Assembly: GCA_964019055.1 (NCBI GenBank) | Contig: OZ025210.1 | Span: forward strand, 8,885,547 to 8,949,546 | Length of the DNA: 64,000 nt | Source of the DNA: Anthopleura xanthogrammica | Taxonomy: Eukaryota > Cnidaria > Anthozoa > Actiniaria > Actiniidae | Direction: 5' to 3' | Shown: one piece after another, positions 1 through 12,700 of the stretch | Numbering within the stretch: position 1 is the first letter of the stretch | Layout: each line of letters opens with the position of its first letter | The notes under the pieces: generated by a model | What the model saw: the letters and a program-made list of their open reading frames with translations, nothing else | Database searches by the model: none | Told to the model about the DNA's origin: nothing | Position numbers and translations under genes: made by a program

Positions 1-3000
1 CGCACAGGAAAAAGAATGTACACCAGATAGATTCGATAAACGAAAAGGAATAAGAATCAACACGAGATGGTTTAGATGAACGAATAGGAATGAGAATGTA
101 AGCGAGATAGATTGGATAAACGCATAGAAAAAGAATGTATACGAAATGGATTTAATGAAAGCATAGAAAATAAGAATGTACACGTGATGGATTAGATGAA
201 CGAATAGGAATGAGAATGTAAGCGAGATAGATTGGATTAACGCACAGGAAAAAGAATGTACACCAGATAGATTCGATAAACGAAAAGGAATAAGAATGTA
301 CACGAGATGGTTTAGATGAACGAATAGGAATGAGAATGTAAGCGAGATAGATTGGATGAACGCATAGGAAATAAGAATGTACACGTGATGGATTAGATGA
401 ACGAATAGGAATGAGAATGTAAGCGACATAGATTGGATAAACGCATAGAAAAAAGAATGTATACGAAATGGATTGAATGAAAGCTTAGGAAATAAGAATG
501 TACACGATATGGAAGAGATGATCGGATATAGGAATAAGAATTTACCCATGATGGATTGGATGAACGCATAGAAAAAGAATGTATACGATATGGATTAAAT
601 GAAAGCATAGGAAATAAGAATGTACACGAGATGGTTTAGATGAACGAATAGGAATGAGAATGTAAGCGAGATAGATTGGATAAACGCATAGAAAAAGAAT
701 GTATACGAAATTGATTGAATGAAAGCATAGGAAATAAGAATGTACACGTGATGGATTAGATGAACAAATAGGAATGAGAATGTAAGCGAGATAGATTGGA
801 TGAACGCATAGCAAATAAGAATGTACACGTGATGGATTAGATGAACGAATAGGAATGAGAATGTAAGCGAGATAGATTGGATGAACGCATAGGAAATAAG
901 AATGTACACGTGATGGATTAGATGAACGAATAGGAATGAGAATGTAAGCGAGATAGATTGGATAAACGCATAGTAAAAGAATGTATACGACATGGATTTA
1001 ATGAAAGCATAGAAAATAAGAATGTACACGTGATGGATTAGATGAACGAATAGGAATGAGAATGTAAGCGAGATAGATTGGATTAACGCACAGGAAAAAG
1101 AATGTACACCAGATAGATTCGATAAACGAAAAGGAATAAGAATGTACACGAGATGGTTTAGATGAACGAATAGGAATGAAAATGTAAGCGAGATAGATTG
1201 GATAAACGCATAGAAAAAGAATGTATACGAAATGGATTTAATGAAAGCATAGAAAATAAGAATGTACACGTGATGGATTAGATGAACGAATAGGAATGAG
1301 AATGTAAGCGAGATAGATTGGATTAACGCACAGGAAAAAGAATGTACACCAGATAGATTCGATAAACGAAAAGGAATAAGAATGTACACGTGATGGATTA
1401 GATGAACGAATAGGAATGAGAATGTAAGCGAGATAGATTGGATAAACGCATAGAAAAAAGAATGTATACGAAATGGATTGAATGAAAGCTTAGGAAATAG
1501 GAATGTACACGATATGGAAGAGATGATCGGATATAGGAATAAGAATTTACCCATGATGGATTAGATGAACGCATAGAAAAAGAATGTATACGATATGGAT
1601 TGAATGAAAGCATAGGAAATAAGAATGTACACGAGATGGTTTAGATGAACGAATAGGAATGAGAATGTAAGCGAGATAGATTGGATAAACGCATAGAAAA
1701 AGAATGTATACGAAATGGATTGAATGAAAGCATAGGAAATAAGAATGTACACGTGATGGATTAGATGAACAAATAGGAATGAGAATGTAAGCGAGATAGA
1801 TTGGATGAACGCATAGCAAATAAGAATGTACACGTGATGGATTAGATGAACGAATAGGAATGAGAATGTAAGCGAGATAGATTGGATGAACGCATAGGAA
1901 ATAAGAATGTACACGTGATGGATTAGATGAACGAATAGGAATGAGAATGTAAGCGAGATAGATTGGATAAACGCATAGTAAAAGAATGTATACGACATGG
2001 ATTTAATGAAAGCATAGAAAATAAGAATGTACACGTGATGGATTAGATGAACGAATAGGAATGAGAATGTAAGCGAGATAGATTGGATTAACGCACAGGA
2101 AAAAGAATGTACACCAGATAGATTCGATAAACGAAAAGGAATAAGAATGTACACGAGATGGTTTAGATGAACGAATAGGAATGAAAATGTAAGCGAGATA
2201 GATTGGATAAACGCATAGAAAAAGAATGTATACGAAATGGATTTAATGAAAGCATAGAAAATAAGAATGTACACGTGATGGATTAGATGAACGAATAGGA
2301 ATGAGAATGTAAGCGAGATAGATTGGATTAACGCACAGGAAAAAGAATGTACACCAGATAGATTCGATAAACGAAAAGGAATAAGAATGTACACGTGATG
2401 GATTAGATGAACGAATAGGAATGAGAATGTAAGCGAGATAGATTGGATAAACGCATAGAAAAAAGAATGTATACGAAATGGATTGAATGAAAGCTTAGGA
2501 AATAGGAATGTACACGATATGGAAGAGATGATCGGATATAGGAATAAGAATTTACCCATGATGGATTAGATGAACGCATAGAAAAAGAATGTATACGATA
2601 TGGATTGAATGAAAGCATAGGAAATAAGAATGTACACGAGATGGTTTAGATGAACGAATAGGAATGAGAATGTAAGCGAGATAGATTGGATAAACGCATA
2701 GAAAAAGAATGTATACGAAATGGATTGAATGAAAGCATAGGAAATAAGAATGTACACGTGATGGATTAGATGAACAAATAGGAATGAGAATGTAAGCGAG
2801 ATAGATTGGATGAACGCATAGCAAATAAGAATGTACACGTGATGGATTAGATGAACGAATAGGAATGAGAATGTAAGCGAGATAGATTGGATGAACGCAT
2901 AGGAAATAAGAATGTACACGTGATGGATTAGATGAACGAATAGGAATGAGAATGTAAGCGAGATAGATTGGATAAACGCATAGTAAAAGAATGTATACGA

Positions 3001-4290
3001 CATGGATTTAATGAAAGCATAGAAAATAAGAATGTACACGTGATGGATTAGATGAACGAATAGGAATGAGAATGTAAGCGAGATAGATTGGATTAACGCA
3101 CAGGAAAAAGAATGTACACCAGATAGATTCGATAAACGAAAAGGAATAAGAATGTACACGAGATGGTTTAGATGAACGAATAGGAATGAAAATGTAAGCG
3201 AGATAGATTGGATAAACGCATAGAAAAAGAATGTATACGAAATGGATTTAATGAAAGCATAGAAAATAAGAATGTACACGTGATGGATTAGATGAACGAA
3301 TAGGAATGAGAATGTAAGCGAGATAGATTGGATTAACGCACAGGAAAAAGAATGTACACCAGATAGATTCGATAAACGAAAAGGAATAAGAATGTACACG
3401 TGATGGATTAGATGAACGAATAGGAATGAGAATGTAAGCGAGATAGATTGGATAAACGCATAGAAAAAAGAATGTATACGAAATGGATTGAATGAAAGCT
3501 TAGGAAATAGGAATGTACACGATATGGAAGAGATGATCGGATATAGGAATAAGAATTTACCCATGATGGATTAGATGAACGCATAGAAAAAGAATGTATA
3601 CGATATGGATTGAATGAAAGCATAGGAAATAAGAATGTACACGAGATGGTTTAGATGAACGAATAGGAATGAGAATGTAAGCGAGATAGATTGGATAAAC
3701 GCATAGAAAAAGAATGTATACGAAATGGATTGAATGAAAGCATAGGAAATAAGAATGTACACGTGATGGATTAGATGAACAAATAGGAATGAGAATGTAA
3801 GCGAGATAGATTGGATGAACGCATAGCAAATAAGAATGTACACGTGATGGATTAGATGAACGAATAGGAATGAGAATGTAAGCGAGATAGATTGGATGAA
3901 CGCATAGGAAATAAGAATGTACACGTGATGGATTAGATGAACGAATAGGAATGAGAATGTAAGCGAGATAGATTGGATAAACGCATAGTAAAAGAATGTA
4001 TACGACATGGATTTAATGAAAGCATAGAAAATAAGAATGTACACGTGATGGATTAGATGAACGAATAGGAATGAGAATGTAAGCGAGATAGATTGGATTA
4101 ACGCACAGGAAAAAGAATGTACACCAGATAGATTCGATAAACGAAAAGGAATAAGAATGTACACGAGATGGTTTAGATGAACGAATAGGAATGAAAATGT
4201 AAGCGAGATAGATTGGATAAACGCATAGAAAAAGAATGTATACGAAATGGATTTAATGAAAGCATAGAAAATAAGAATGTACACGTGATG
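1..4290. repeat. 1005-bp higher-order repeat of the 40-bp satellite
   Basis: Landmarks recur at exactly 1005 bp. The segment starting near 393 returns near 1398, 2403 and 3408, and the segment near 595 returns at about 1600, 2605 and 3610. Each unit holds about 25 monomers, and successive units are almost identical, differing only at scattered single bases. The first unit differs: matches left of about position 300 need an offset of 1086 instead of 1005, so it differs by about two monomers. From about 4290 the pattern breaks into shorter related blocks. The near-identity implies recent amplification by unequal exchange or a similar mechanism. Confidence 0.9.
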
Positions 4291-6734
4291 GATTGGATAA
4301 ACGCATAGAAAAAAGAATGTATACGAAATGGATTGAATGAAAGCTTAGGAAATAAGAATGTACACGATATGGAAGAGATGATCGGATATAGGAATAAGAA
4401 TTTACCCATGATGGATTGGATGAACGCATAGAAAAAGAATGTATACGATATGGATTGAATGAAAGCATAGGAAATAAGAATGTACACGAGATGGTTTAGA
4501 TGAACGAATAGGAATGAGAATGTAAGCGAGATAGATTGGATAAACGCATAGAAAAAGAATGTATACGAAATGGATTGAATGAAAGCATAGGAAATAAGAA
4601 TGTACACGATATGGAAGAGATGATCGGATATAGGAATAAGAATTTACCCATGATGGATTAGATGAACGCATAGAAAAAGAATGTATACGAGATGGATTGA
4701 ATGAAAGCATAGGAAATAAGAATGTACACGATATGGAAGAGATGATCGGATATAGGAATAAGAATTTACCCATGATGGATTAGATGAACGCATAGAAAAA
4801 GAATGTATACGAGATGGATTGAATGAAAGCATAGGAAATAAGAATGTACACGTGATGGTTTAGATGAACGAATAGGAATGAGAATGTAAGCGAGATAGAT
4901 TGGATGAACACATAGGAAAAAGAATGTACACCAGATAGATTGGATAAACGAATAGGAATAAGAATGCACACGATATGGAAGAGATGATCGCATATAGGAA
5001 TAAGAATTTACCAATGATGGATTGGATAAACGCATAGGAAAAAGAATGTATACGAGATGTATTGGATGAAAGCATAGAAATAAGAATGTGTACGATATGG
5101 ATTGAATGAATGCTTAGGAATAAGAATGTACATAAGAGAGATTGGAATATTGCATAGGAATTAGAATGTACACGAGATGGATTGGATGAACGAATAGGAA
5201 TAAGAATTTACAAGAGTTATATTGTATGAATGCTTAGGAATAAGAATGTACATAAGATAGATCGGAATAACGCATAGGAATAAGATTGGACACAAGATGG
5301 ATTGTATAAACGAAGAGGAATAAGAATGTATACGAGATGGAATAGATGAACGAATATAGGAATACGAATTTACCTAAGATGGATTGGATAAACGCTTGGG
5401 AAAAAGAATGTATATGAGATGGATTGAATGAAAGCATAGGAATACAAATGTACGCGTGATGGATTTCATGAATACTTAGGAATAAGAATTTACATAAGAT
5501 GCATTGGATAAACGAATTGAAATAAGAAGGTACACGAGATGGATTGGATAAACGAATAGCAAGAAGAATGGACACGAGATGGATTTGATAAACGAAAAGA
5601 ATAAGAATGTAAAAAGAGTTAGATTGTATGAACGCGTAGGAATGCGAATGTACACGAGATACATTGGATGAATGCATAGAAATAAGAATGTACACCAGAT
5701 AGATTGGATAAACGAATAGGAATAAGAAGGTACACGATATAGATTGGATAAACGAATAGTAATAAGAAAGTACACGATAGATTGGATAAATGAATAGGAA
5801 TAAGAATGTACACGATATGGATTGCATAAACGGATAGGAATAAGAATGTACACAAGATAGATTTGATGAACGAAAAGGTATAGGAATGTACACAAGATGG
5901 AATGGACTAACGCATAGGAATAAGAATGTACACGATATAGATTGGATAAACGAATAACAATAAGAATGTAAACGAGATGGAATAGATGAAAGCATATAGG
6001 AAAAAGAATGTACACGAGATCGATTGAATGAATGCTTAGGAATAAGAATGTAAATAAAATGGATTAGATAAACGAATAGGAATAAGAATATACACGAAAT
6101 GGATTGCATTAACGAATAGAAAGAGAAATGTACACGAGATAGATTGGATGAACGAATGGGAAAAAGAAGGTACACGACATGGATTGGATAAACAAATAGG
6201 AATAAGAATGGACACGAGATAGATTGGATAAACGAATATGAGTAAGAATGTACACGATATAGCTTGGATAAACGAATAGGAATAAGAATGTACACGAGAT
6301 AGATTGTATAAACGCATAGGAATAAGAATGTACACGGGATGGATTAAATGAACGCATGGGAAAAACAATGTCAACGACATGGATTGGATAAACGAATATG
6401 AATAAAAATGGGGACGAGATAGATTGGATAAACGAAGAGGAATAAGAATTTACAAGAGTCATATTGTATGAACGCGTAGGAATAAGAATGTACATAAGAT
6501 GGATTGGATGAACGGTTAGCAATAAGAATGTACTAGAGATGGAGTGGATAAAGGATTAGGAATAAGAATGTACACGAAATGGAATAGTTGAACTCATATA
6601 GGAATAAGAATTTACCCAAAATCGATTGGATGAACGCATGGAAAAAAGAATGTACACGAGATAGATTGGATGAACAAATGGGAAAAAGAATGTACACGAC
6701 ATGGATTGGATAAACAAATAGGAATAAGAATGGA
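1..6734. repeat. 40-bp satellite array, block 1
   Basis: This block is a continuous tandem array of a 40-bp monomer. A typical unit reads gaatgtacacgagatggatt followed by ggataaacgaataggaataa. That unit has 18 A, 11 G, 8 T and 3 C, so the + strand is purine-rich and C-poor. Monomers differ by substitutions and small indels, such as gcatagaaaaag against gaataggaataag. The left part (1 to about 4290) is organised in a 1005-bp higher-order repeat, and the rest is more diverged. The reverse complement of the consensus has no stop codon in any frame, which explains the many long minus-strand open frames. I regard those frames as non-coding. The array runs off the left edge of the window. Confidence 0.95.
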
Positions 6735-6739
6735 CACGA

Positions 6740-7189
6740 TGTAACGCACTTATCAGACGTTAGGGTACGCAATTTTAAATAAAGTCATAAGAACCCAGTA
6801 TTTTGAACTCGCTGTAGTAGTTTAATCAACAAACGACACGGTATTATACGGAATTATACGGTTCGAAAACTACAAAACAAAGCAAGGAAAATAGGGTTAT
6901 AAACTACAATAAATACAGAGAAATTACAAACAATTATCTAGGAAATCCTTACTTACATTACTGGGCCTTTTTATGCGAATGGAAGTCGAGAGATTGAAAT
7001 AAAAATGTAGAAAATATAGCAAGAACTTATATATTATTACTAGCACATGGGTTTCTTCGCTCAACGTCTTCCCTACGTTATACCCTCCGGCGCGACTCCG
7101 CTGACCGGAAGTGTCAAAAAATTAACCCGGAAATCACAACAATATGAACGACAAAAACAGTACAGTATCAAGAACGTTCAGCCATTACA
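6740..7189 (-). repeat. 3' LTR of BEL/Pao copy 1
   Basis: The LTR is 450 bp, begins on the minus strand with TGTAATGGCTGAACG and ends with GTTACA. It is followed directly by the CACGA target duplication and preceded by a polypurine tract. Its first 62 bases match the 5' LTR remnant at 8264-8325 with one mismatch. Confidence 0.88.
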
Positions 7190-7301
7190 TCCCGCCTCCA
7201 ATGCGTTGCCACTGCGATGCATTTAGATACACGGATGGCTGAAATATTGATATCTTCAAGTGTTCATTGTTCATGGATGAGCCGTGGATATACGGACAAG
7301 A

Positions 7302-8321
7302 TCAGTTATCAGACTGCAGCATATCTCCCTCTAGTAGACAAATCTTGTCAACGGGCCGATCGTACACTCCAGTTTGGGTCTTCACTTGAACGGATCGCAC
7401 AAGGCCATCTGATCCTGGATAGGTGTCGACGATGAGCCCAAGAGGCCAACGTAGACGTGCAGTATTGTCGTGCTTCACTAGTACCAAGTCTCCAACTTTA
7501 AGGCTACGCTTTGGGCGCAGCCACTTCTGGCGCACTTGAAGTGTTGGCAGGTATTCGCTCAGCCAGCGCTTCCAGAAGACGTCTGCCATATATTGAACCT
7601 GACGCCAACGTCTCCTGTAGAGATCTTGTTTAACGAACATTCCTGAAGGAAGGGTTGGGCCCGAACGAAGCAAGAGAAGATGGTTTGGTGTCAGAGGAGT
7701 AAGATCCTTCAGATCGTCCGAGATCCTTGTGATGGGACGTCCATTGACAATTCCTTCGACGATGCACATCAAGGTTGACAGTCCTTCATCATCTAAGACC
7801 TGTAGGGGAAGTAGACCTCTCAGAACTGAACGAATAGTACGGATCTGTCTCTCCCAGACACCTCCCATATGGGAAGCACCTGGTGGGTTGTAGATCCACT
7901 GTATTTCCCTCTTGCGAAGAAAGTCATCAATTTGAGCTTGATTCCACTGTTTGAGGGCTCGTCGCAGTTCTACTTGAGCACCGGTGAAGTTAGTTCCATT
8001 ATCAGAACGGATCTCAACAGGTTCGCCACGGCGAACGATGAATCGCTGAAGTGCATTTATGAAAGAATCAGTCTCAAGTGTGTGACTAACTTCAATGTGG
8101 ATGGCTCTTGTAGTGAGGCAGGTGAAGATGCAACCGTACCTCTTGAGTTCGCTCCTGGCTCGTTTTACGAGAAAGGGTCCAAAATAGTCCACCCCTACGC
8201 GTGTAAAGGGTGCTTCGTTGGGTGTTATGCGGTCCTTAGGCAGATCTCCCATGAATTGAGACACGGAAATCACAACAATATGAACGACAAAAACAGTACA
8301 GTATGAAGAACGTTCAGCCAT
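7302..8321 (-). CDS. BEL/Pao integrase with C-terminal DUF5641-like region (partial Pol), copy 1
   Basis: This open frame encodes the last part of a BEL/Pao polyprotein, the integrase that joins retroelement cDNA to host DNA. Starting from the methionine at 8321 gives 339 residues. Residues 1 to about 20 are translated from the LTR fragment, and integrase sequence begins near residue 21. The catalytic triad is visible: D45 in GVDYFGPF, D107 in RSDNGTNF and E157 in GGVWERQ. After it comes the C-terminal region typical of this family, with [10 protein letters not shown] near residue 245 and [10 protein letters not shown] near 270, ending at the stop at 7302. The zinc-binding N-terminal domain is lost. 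Upstream the frame stays open into antisense satellite as far as 8528, giving 408 codons, but I do not regard that extension as evolved coding sequence. No promoter can be assigned beyond the LTR fragment. Confidence 0.88.
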   Translation of the reverse strand: MAERSSYCTVFVVHIVVISVSQFMGDLPKDRITPNEAPFTRVGVDYFGPFLVKRARSELKRYGCIFTCLTTRAIHIEVSHTLETDSFINALQRFIVRRGEPVEIRSDNGTNFTGAQVELRRALKQWNQAQIDDFLRKREIQWIYNPPGASHMGGVWERQIRTIRSVLRGLLPLQVLDDEGLSTLMCIVEGIVNGRPITRISDDLKDLTPLTPNHLLLLRSGPTLPSGMFVKQDLYRRRWRQVQYMADVFWKRWLSEYLPTLQVRQKWLRPKRSLKVGDLVLVKHDNTARLRWPLGLIVDTYPGSDGLVRSVQVKTQTGVYDRPVDKICLLEGDMLQSDN

Positions 8322-8325
8322 TACA

Positions 8326-9541
8326 CACGAGATAGATTGGATAAACGAATAGTAATTAGAATGGAAACGGGATGGATTAGATGAACGCATAGAAATAAGA
8401 ATGTACACAAGATAGATTTGATGAACGAAAAGGTATAGGAATGTACACGAGATGAATTGGATAAACGCATAAAAATAAGAATGTACACGATATGGATTGG
8501 ATAAACGCATAGGAATAAGAATAGACACGAGCTGGATTGGATGAACGCTTTCGAATAAGAATGAATATAAGATAGATTGAATAAACGAATAGGAATAAGA
8601 ATCTGCAAGAGTTATATTGTATGAATGCGTAGGAATAAGAATTTACATAACATGGATTGGATATACGCATAGGAATAAGAATGTACAAGAGATAGATTTG
8701 ATAAGCGAATAGGAATAAGAATGTAAACGAGAAGGCATAGGTGATCGCATATAGGATTAAGAATGTACCCAAGATGGATTGGATAAACGAATAGGAATAA
8801 GAATGGAAACGATATAGATTGGATACACGAATAACAATAAGAATGTAAACGAGATGGAATAGATGAACGCATATAGGAAAAAGAATGTACCCAATATGGA
8901 TTGGATGAACGCATGGGAAAAAGAATGTAAACAAGATGGACTGGATGAAACCATAGGAAAAGGAATGTACACGAGATCGATTGAATGAATGCTTAGGAAT
9001 AAGAATGTACATAAAATGAATTAGATAAACGAATAGGAATAAGAATATACACGAAATGGATTGCATTAACGAATAGAAATAGGAATGTACACGAGATAGA
9101 TTGGATGAACGAATGGGAAAAAGAATGTACACGATATGGATTGGATAAACGCATAGGAATAAGAATGTACACGATATGGATTGGACTAAAAAATAGGAAT
9201 AGGAATGGACACGAGATAGATTGGATAAACGCATAGAAAAAGAATGTACACGATATGGATTGGATAAACGAATAGGAATAAGAATGTACACGATATTGAT
9301 TAGATGAACGAATAGGAATGAGAATGTAAGCGAGATAGATTGGATAAACGAATATAAATAAGAATAGGCACGAGATTGATTGGATAAACGAATAGGAATA
9401 AGAATTTACAAGTGTCATATTGTATGAACGCGTAGGAATAAGAATGTACATAAGATGGATTGGATGAACGGTTAGCAATAAGAATGTACTAGAGATGGAG
9501 TGGATAAAGGATTGGAATAAGAATGTACACGACATCGAATA
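8326..9541. repeat. 40-bp satellite array, block 2
   Basis: The same 40-bp monomer resumes directly after the retroelement's target duplication and ends at the MITE at 9542. Variants such as gcttaggaataag and catataggaaaaag are mixed. Parts of it recur near 18970-19440, for example a run around 8530-8990. No gene is supported. Confidence 0.93.
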
Positions 9542-9771
9542 CACTGGACGAAAAATCAGATTCACTCGTCCTCGCTCGGTGCGATTGTGTTGCAAAGATA
9601 GAGAAAATCTAAAGAAAATCTGGTGAATACCATTTTTGCTTACCATATTTTCACCCATAAGTAAATGTGTTATTCACCAGATTTGCTTCAGGTTTTCTAT
9701 GTTTTTCCCATATTTGCACCACATTTGCGCCGAGAGAAGATGAGTGAACCTGATTTCAGTTTCGTCCAGTG
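9542..9771. mobile_element. CACTG-ended foldback MITE inside the satellite
   Basis: A 230-bp non-satellite insert has imperfect inverted halves. The left end reads CACTGGACGAAA and the right end TTCGTCCAGTG, and the arms continue to match over most of the insert (ctggtgaata against tattcaccag near the centre). A possible 3-bp target duplication ATA lies at 9539-9541 and 9772-9774. CACT(A/G) termini with 3-bp duplications are characteristic of the CACTA/CMC transposon group, so a non-autonomous CMC derivative is the best guess. It encodes nothing. Confidence 0.7.
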
Positions 9772-12700
9772 ATAAATGAAAACATAAAGGAATAAGAATT
9801 TACCCAAGATGGATTAAATAAACGTATAGCAATAAGAATGTACTAGAGACTGATTAGATGAACGAATGGGAAAAAGAATGTTCACGAGATGGATTGAATG
9901 AACGAATAGGAATAAGAATCTACCACAACATATTGGATGAACGAATAGGAATAAGAAGGTACACGATATAGATTGGATAAACGAATAGGAATAAGAATGT
10001 ACACGATATAGATTGGATAAACGAATAGGAATAAGAATGTACACGATATGGATTTGATGAAAGCATAGGAATAAAAGTTTACACAAGATGGATTTGATAA
10101 ACGAATAGGAATAAGAATAGTAACGAGATGGATTGCATAAACGAATAGGATTAAGAATGCACCCAAGATGGATTGGATGAACGGATGGGAAAAAGAATGT
10201 ATACGAGTATGGATCGTAGGAACGCGTAGGAATAAGAATGTACATCACATGGATTGGATGAACGCATAGTAATAAGAATGTACACGAGATAGATTGGATG
10301 AACGAATAGGAATAAGAATCTACCACAACATATTGGATGAACGCGTAGGAATAAGATTCCAAATAAGATGGCCTGGATCAACGCATAGAAATAAGAATGT
10401 ACACAAGATAGTTTGGTTGAACGAATAAGTATAGGACTGTAACCGAGATGGATTGGATAAACAATTAGGAATAAGAATGCACACGATATAGCTTGGATAA
10501 ACGAATAGGAATAAGAATGGACACGACATGGATTGGATAAACAAATAGGAATAAGAATGGACACGACATGGAAGGGATAAACGAATAGAAATAAGAATGT
10601 AAACGAGAAGGAATAGATGATCGAATATAGGATTAAGAATGTACCCAAGATGCATTGGATGAACGCATGGGAAAAAGAATGTATACAACAAGGATCGTAA
10701 GAACGCGAAGGAACAAGAATGTACATCACATGGATTGGATGAACGCATAGTAATAAGAATGTACACGAGATAGATTGGATGAACGAATAGGAATAAGAAT
10801 CTACCACAACATATTGGATGAACGCGTAGGAATAAGATTCCACATAAGATGGCTTGGATGAACGCATAGAAATAAGAATGTACACAAGATAGATTGGATG
10901 AACGAATGGGAAAAAGAATGTAAACGAGATGGATTGGATAAACGAATAGGAATAAGAATGTACACGATATGGATTGGATAAACGGATAGGAATAAGAATG
11001 TACACGATATCGATTGGATAAACGAATAGGAATAGGAATGGACACGAGATAGATTGGATAAACGAATAGGAAGAAGAATGTTCAAGAGTCATATTGTATG
11101 AACGCATAGGAATAAGAATGTACATAAGATGGATTGGATAAACGGTTAGCAATAAGAATGTAGTAGAGACTAATTGGATGAACGAATGGGAATAAGAATG
11201 TACACGATATGGATTGGATAAACGAATAGGAATAAGAATGGACACGAGATAGATTGGATAAACGAATATGAGTAAGAATATACACGATATAGCTTAGATA
11301 AACGAATAGGAATAAGAATGGACACGACATGGATTGGATAAACAAATAGGAATAAGAATGGACACGACATGGAAGGGATAAACAAATAGTAAAAAGAATG
11401 TACAAAACATGGATTGGATAAACAAATAGGAATAAGAATGCACAAGATATAGCTTGGATAACTGATTAGGAATAAGAATGGACACGAGAAACATTGGATA
11501 AAACGAATAGAAATAAGAATCTACGAAAGTTATATTATTTGAACAAGTAGAAATAAGAATGTACATAAGATGGATTGGATATACGCAAACGAATAAGAAT
11601 GTACAAGAGATATACTGGATAAACGAATAGAAATAAGAATGTAAACGAGAAGGAATAGATGATCGAATATAGGATTAAGAATGTACCCAAGATGCATTGG
11701 ATGAACGCATGGGAAAAAGAATGTATACGACAAGGATCGTAAGAACGCGAAGGAACAAGAATGTACCTCACATGGATTGGATGAACGCATACTAATAAGA
11801 ATGTACATAAGATGGCTTGGATGAACGCATAGAAATAAGAATGTACACAAGATAGATTGGATGAACGAATGGGAAAAAGAATGTAAACGAGATCGATTGA
11901 ATGAAAGCATAGAAATAAGAATGTACACGAGATAGATTGGATAAACGAATAGGAAAAAGAATGGACACGACATAGCTTGGATAAACGAATAGGAATAAGA
12001 ATGGAAACGGGATGGATTAGATCAACGCATAGAAATAAGAATGTACACAAGATAGATTTGATGAACGAAAAGGTATAGGAATGTCACGAGATGAATTGGA
12101 TAAACGCATGGGAAAAAGAATGTACTAGAGATGGATTGGATAAACGAATAGGAATAAGAATGTACACGATATGGATTGGATAAACGAATAGGAATAAGAA
12201 TGTACACGATATGGATTGGATAAACGAATAGGAAGATGAAGGTACACGATATAGATTGGATAAACGAATACGAATAAGAATGTACACGATATAGATTGGA
12301 TAAACGAATAGGAATAAGAATGTACACGATATGGATTGGATAAACGGATAGGAATAAGAATGTACACGATATCGATTAGATAAACGAATAGGAATAAGAA
12401 TGGACACGAGATAGATTGGATAAACGAATAGGAAGAAGAATGTTCAAGAGTCATATTGTATGAACGCGTAGGAATAAGAATGTACATAAGATGGATTTGA
12501 TAAACGAATAGGAATAAGAATAGACACGAGATGGATTGGATGAACGCTTACGAATAAGAATGTATATGAGATAGATTGAATAAACGAATAGGAATAAGAA
12601 TCTACAAGAGTTATATTGTATGAATGCGTAGGAATAAGAATGTACATCACATGGATTGGATGAACGCATAGTAATAAGAATGTACACGAGATAGATTGGA

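Larger units (their letters stand above)
6740..8325 (-). mobile_element. Internally deleted BEL/Pao LTR retrotransposon, copy 1
   Basis: On the minus strand the element runs from a 62-bp fragment of the 5' LTR (8264-8325), through an integrase coding region (7302-8263), to a polypurine tract (7190-7200, TGGAGGCGGGA) and a complete 3' LTR (6740-7189). Both outer ends are LTR-like: TGTAATGG at the start and GTTACA at the end. A 5-bp target duplication CACGA flanks it (6735-6739 and 8326-8330), the size known for BEL/Pao. The rest of the 5' LTR, the primer-binding site, gag, protease, reverse transcriptase and RNase H are missing. The LTR fragment joins directly to integrase, so one large internal deletion explains the structure. 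The element cannot be autonomous. Confidence 0.92.
6655..8471. repeat. Block duplication carrying BEL/Pao, copy 1
   Basis: This block is repeated at 14950-16766 with an offset of 8295 bp. It contains a BEL/Pao derivative plus about 85 bp of satellite on the left and 146 bp on the right. The satellite flanks match in both copies, so the element was inserted once and then duplicated with its surroundings. I saw three substitutions between the element copies (near 6748, 7706 and 7848). Confidence 0.9.

Noticed and set aside
1..4290. CRISPR-like array
   Set aside because: The repeats are contiguous monomers without unique spacers, and the genome context is eukaryotic.
5234..6295. Long minus-strand open frames throughout 1-27400 (up to 381 codons without any other domain)
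   Set aside because: They are translations of the 40-bp satellite, which is stop-free on that strand, and peptides repeat every 40 residues. No start context, domain or unique sequence supports a gene.
7217..7435. 72-codon + strand frame at the 3' end of the retroelement, repeated at 15512-15730
   Set aside because: Antisense to the integrase C-terminus and the non-coding stretch before the polypurine tract.
7869..8306. 145-codon + strand frame opposite the integrase, and its twin at 16164-16601
   Set aside because: They are exact antisense shadows of the integrase coding region with no recognisable domain of their own.
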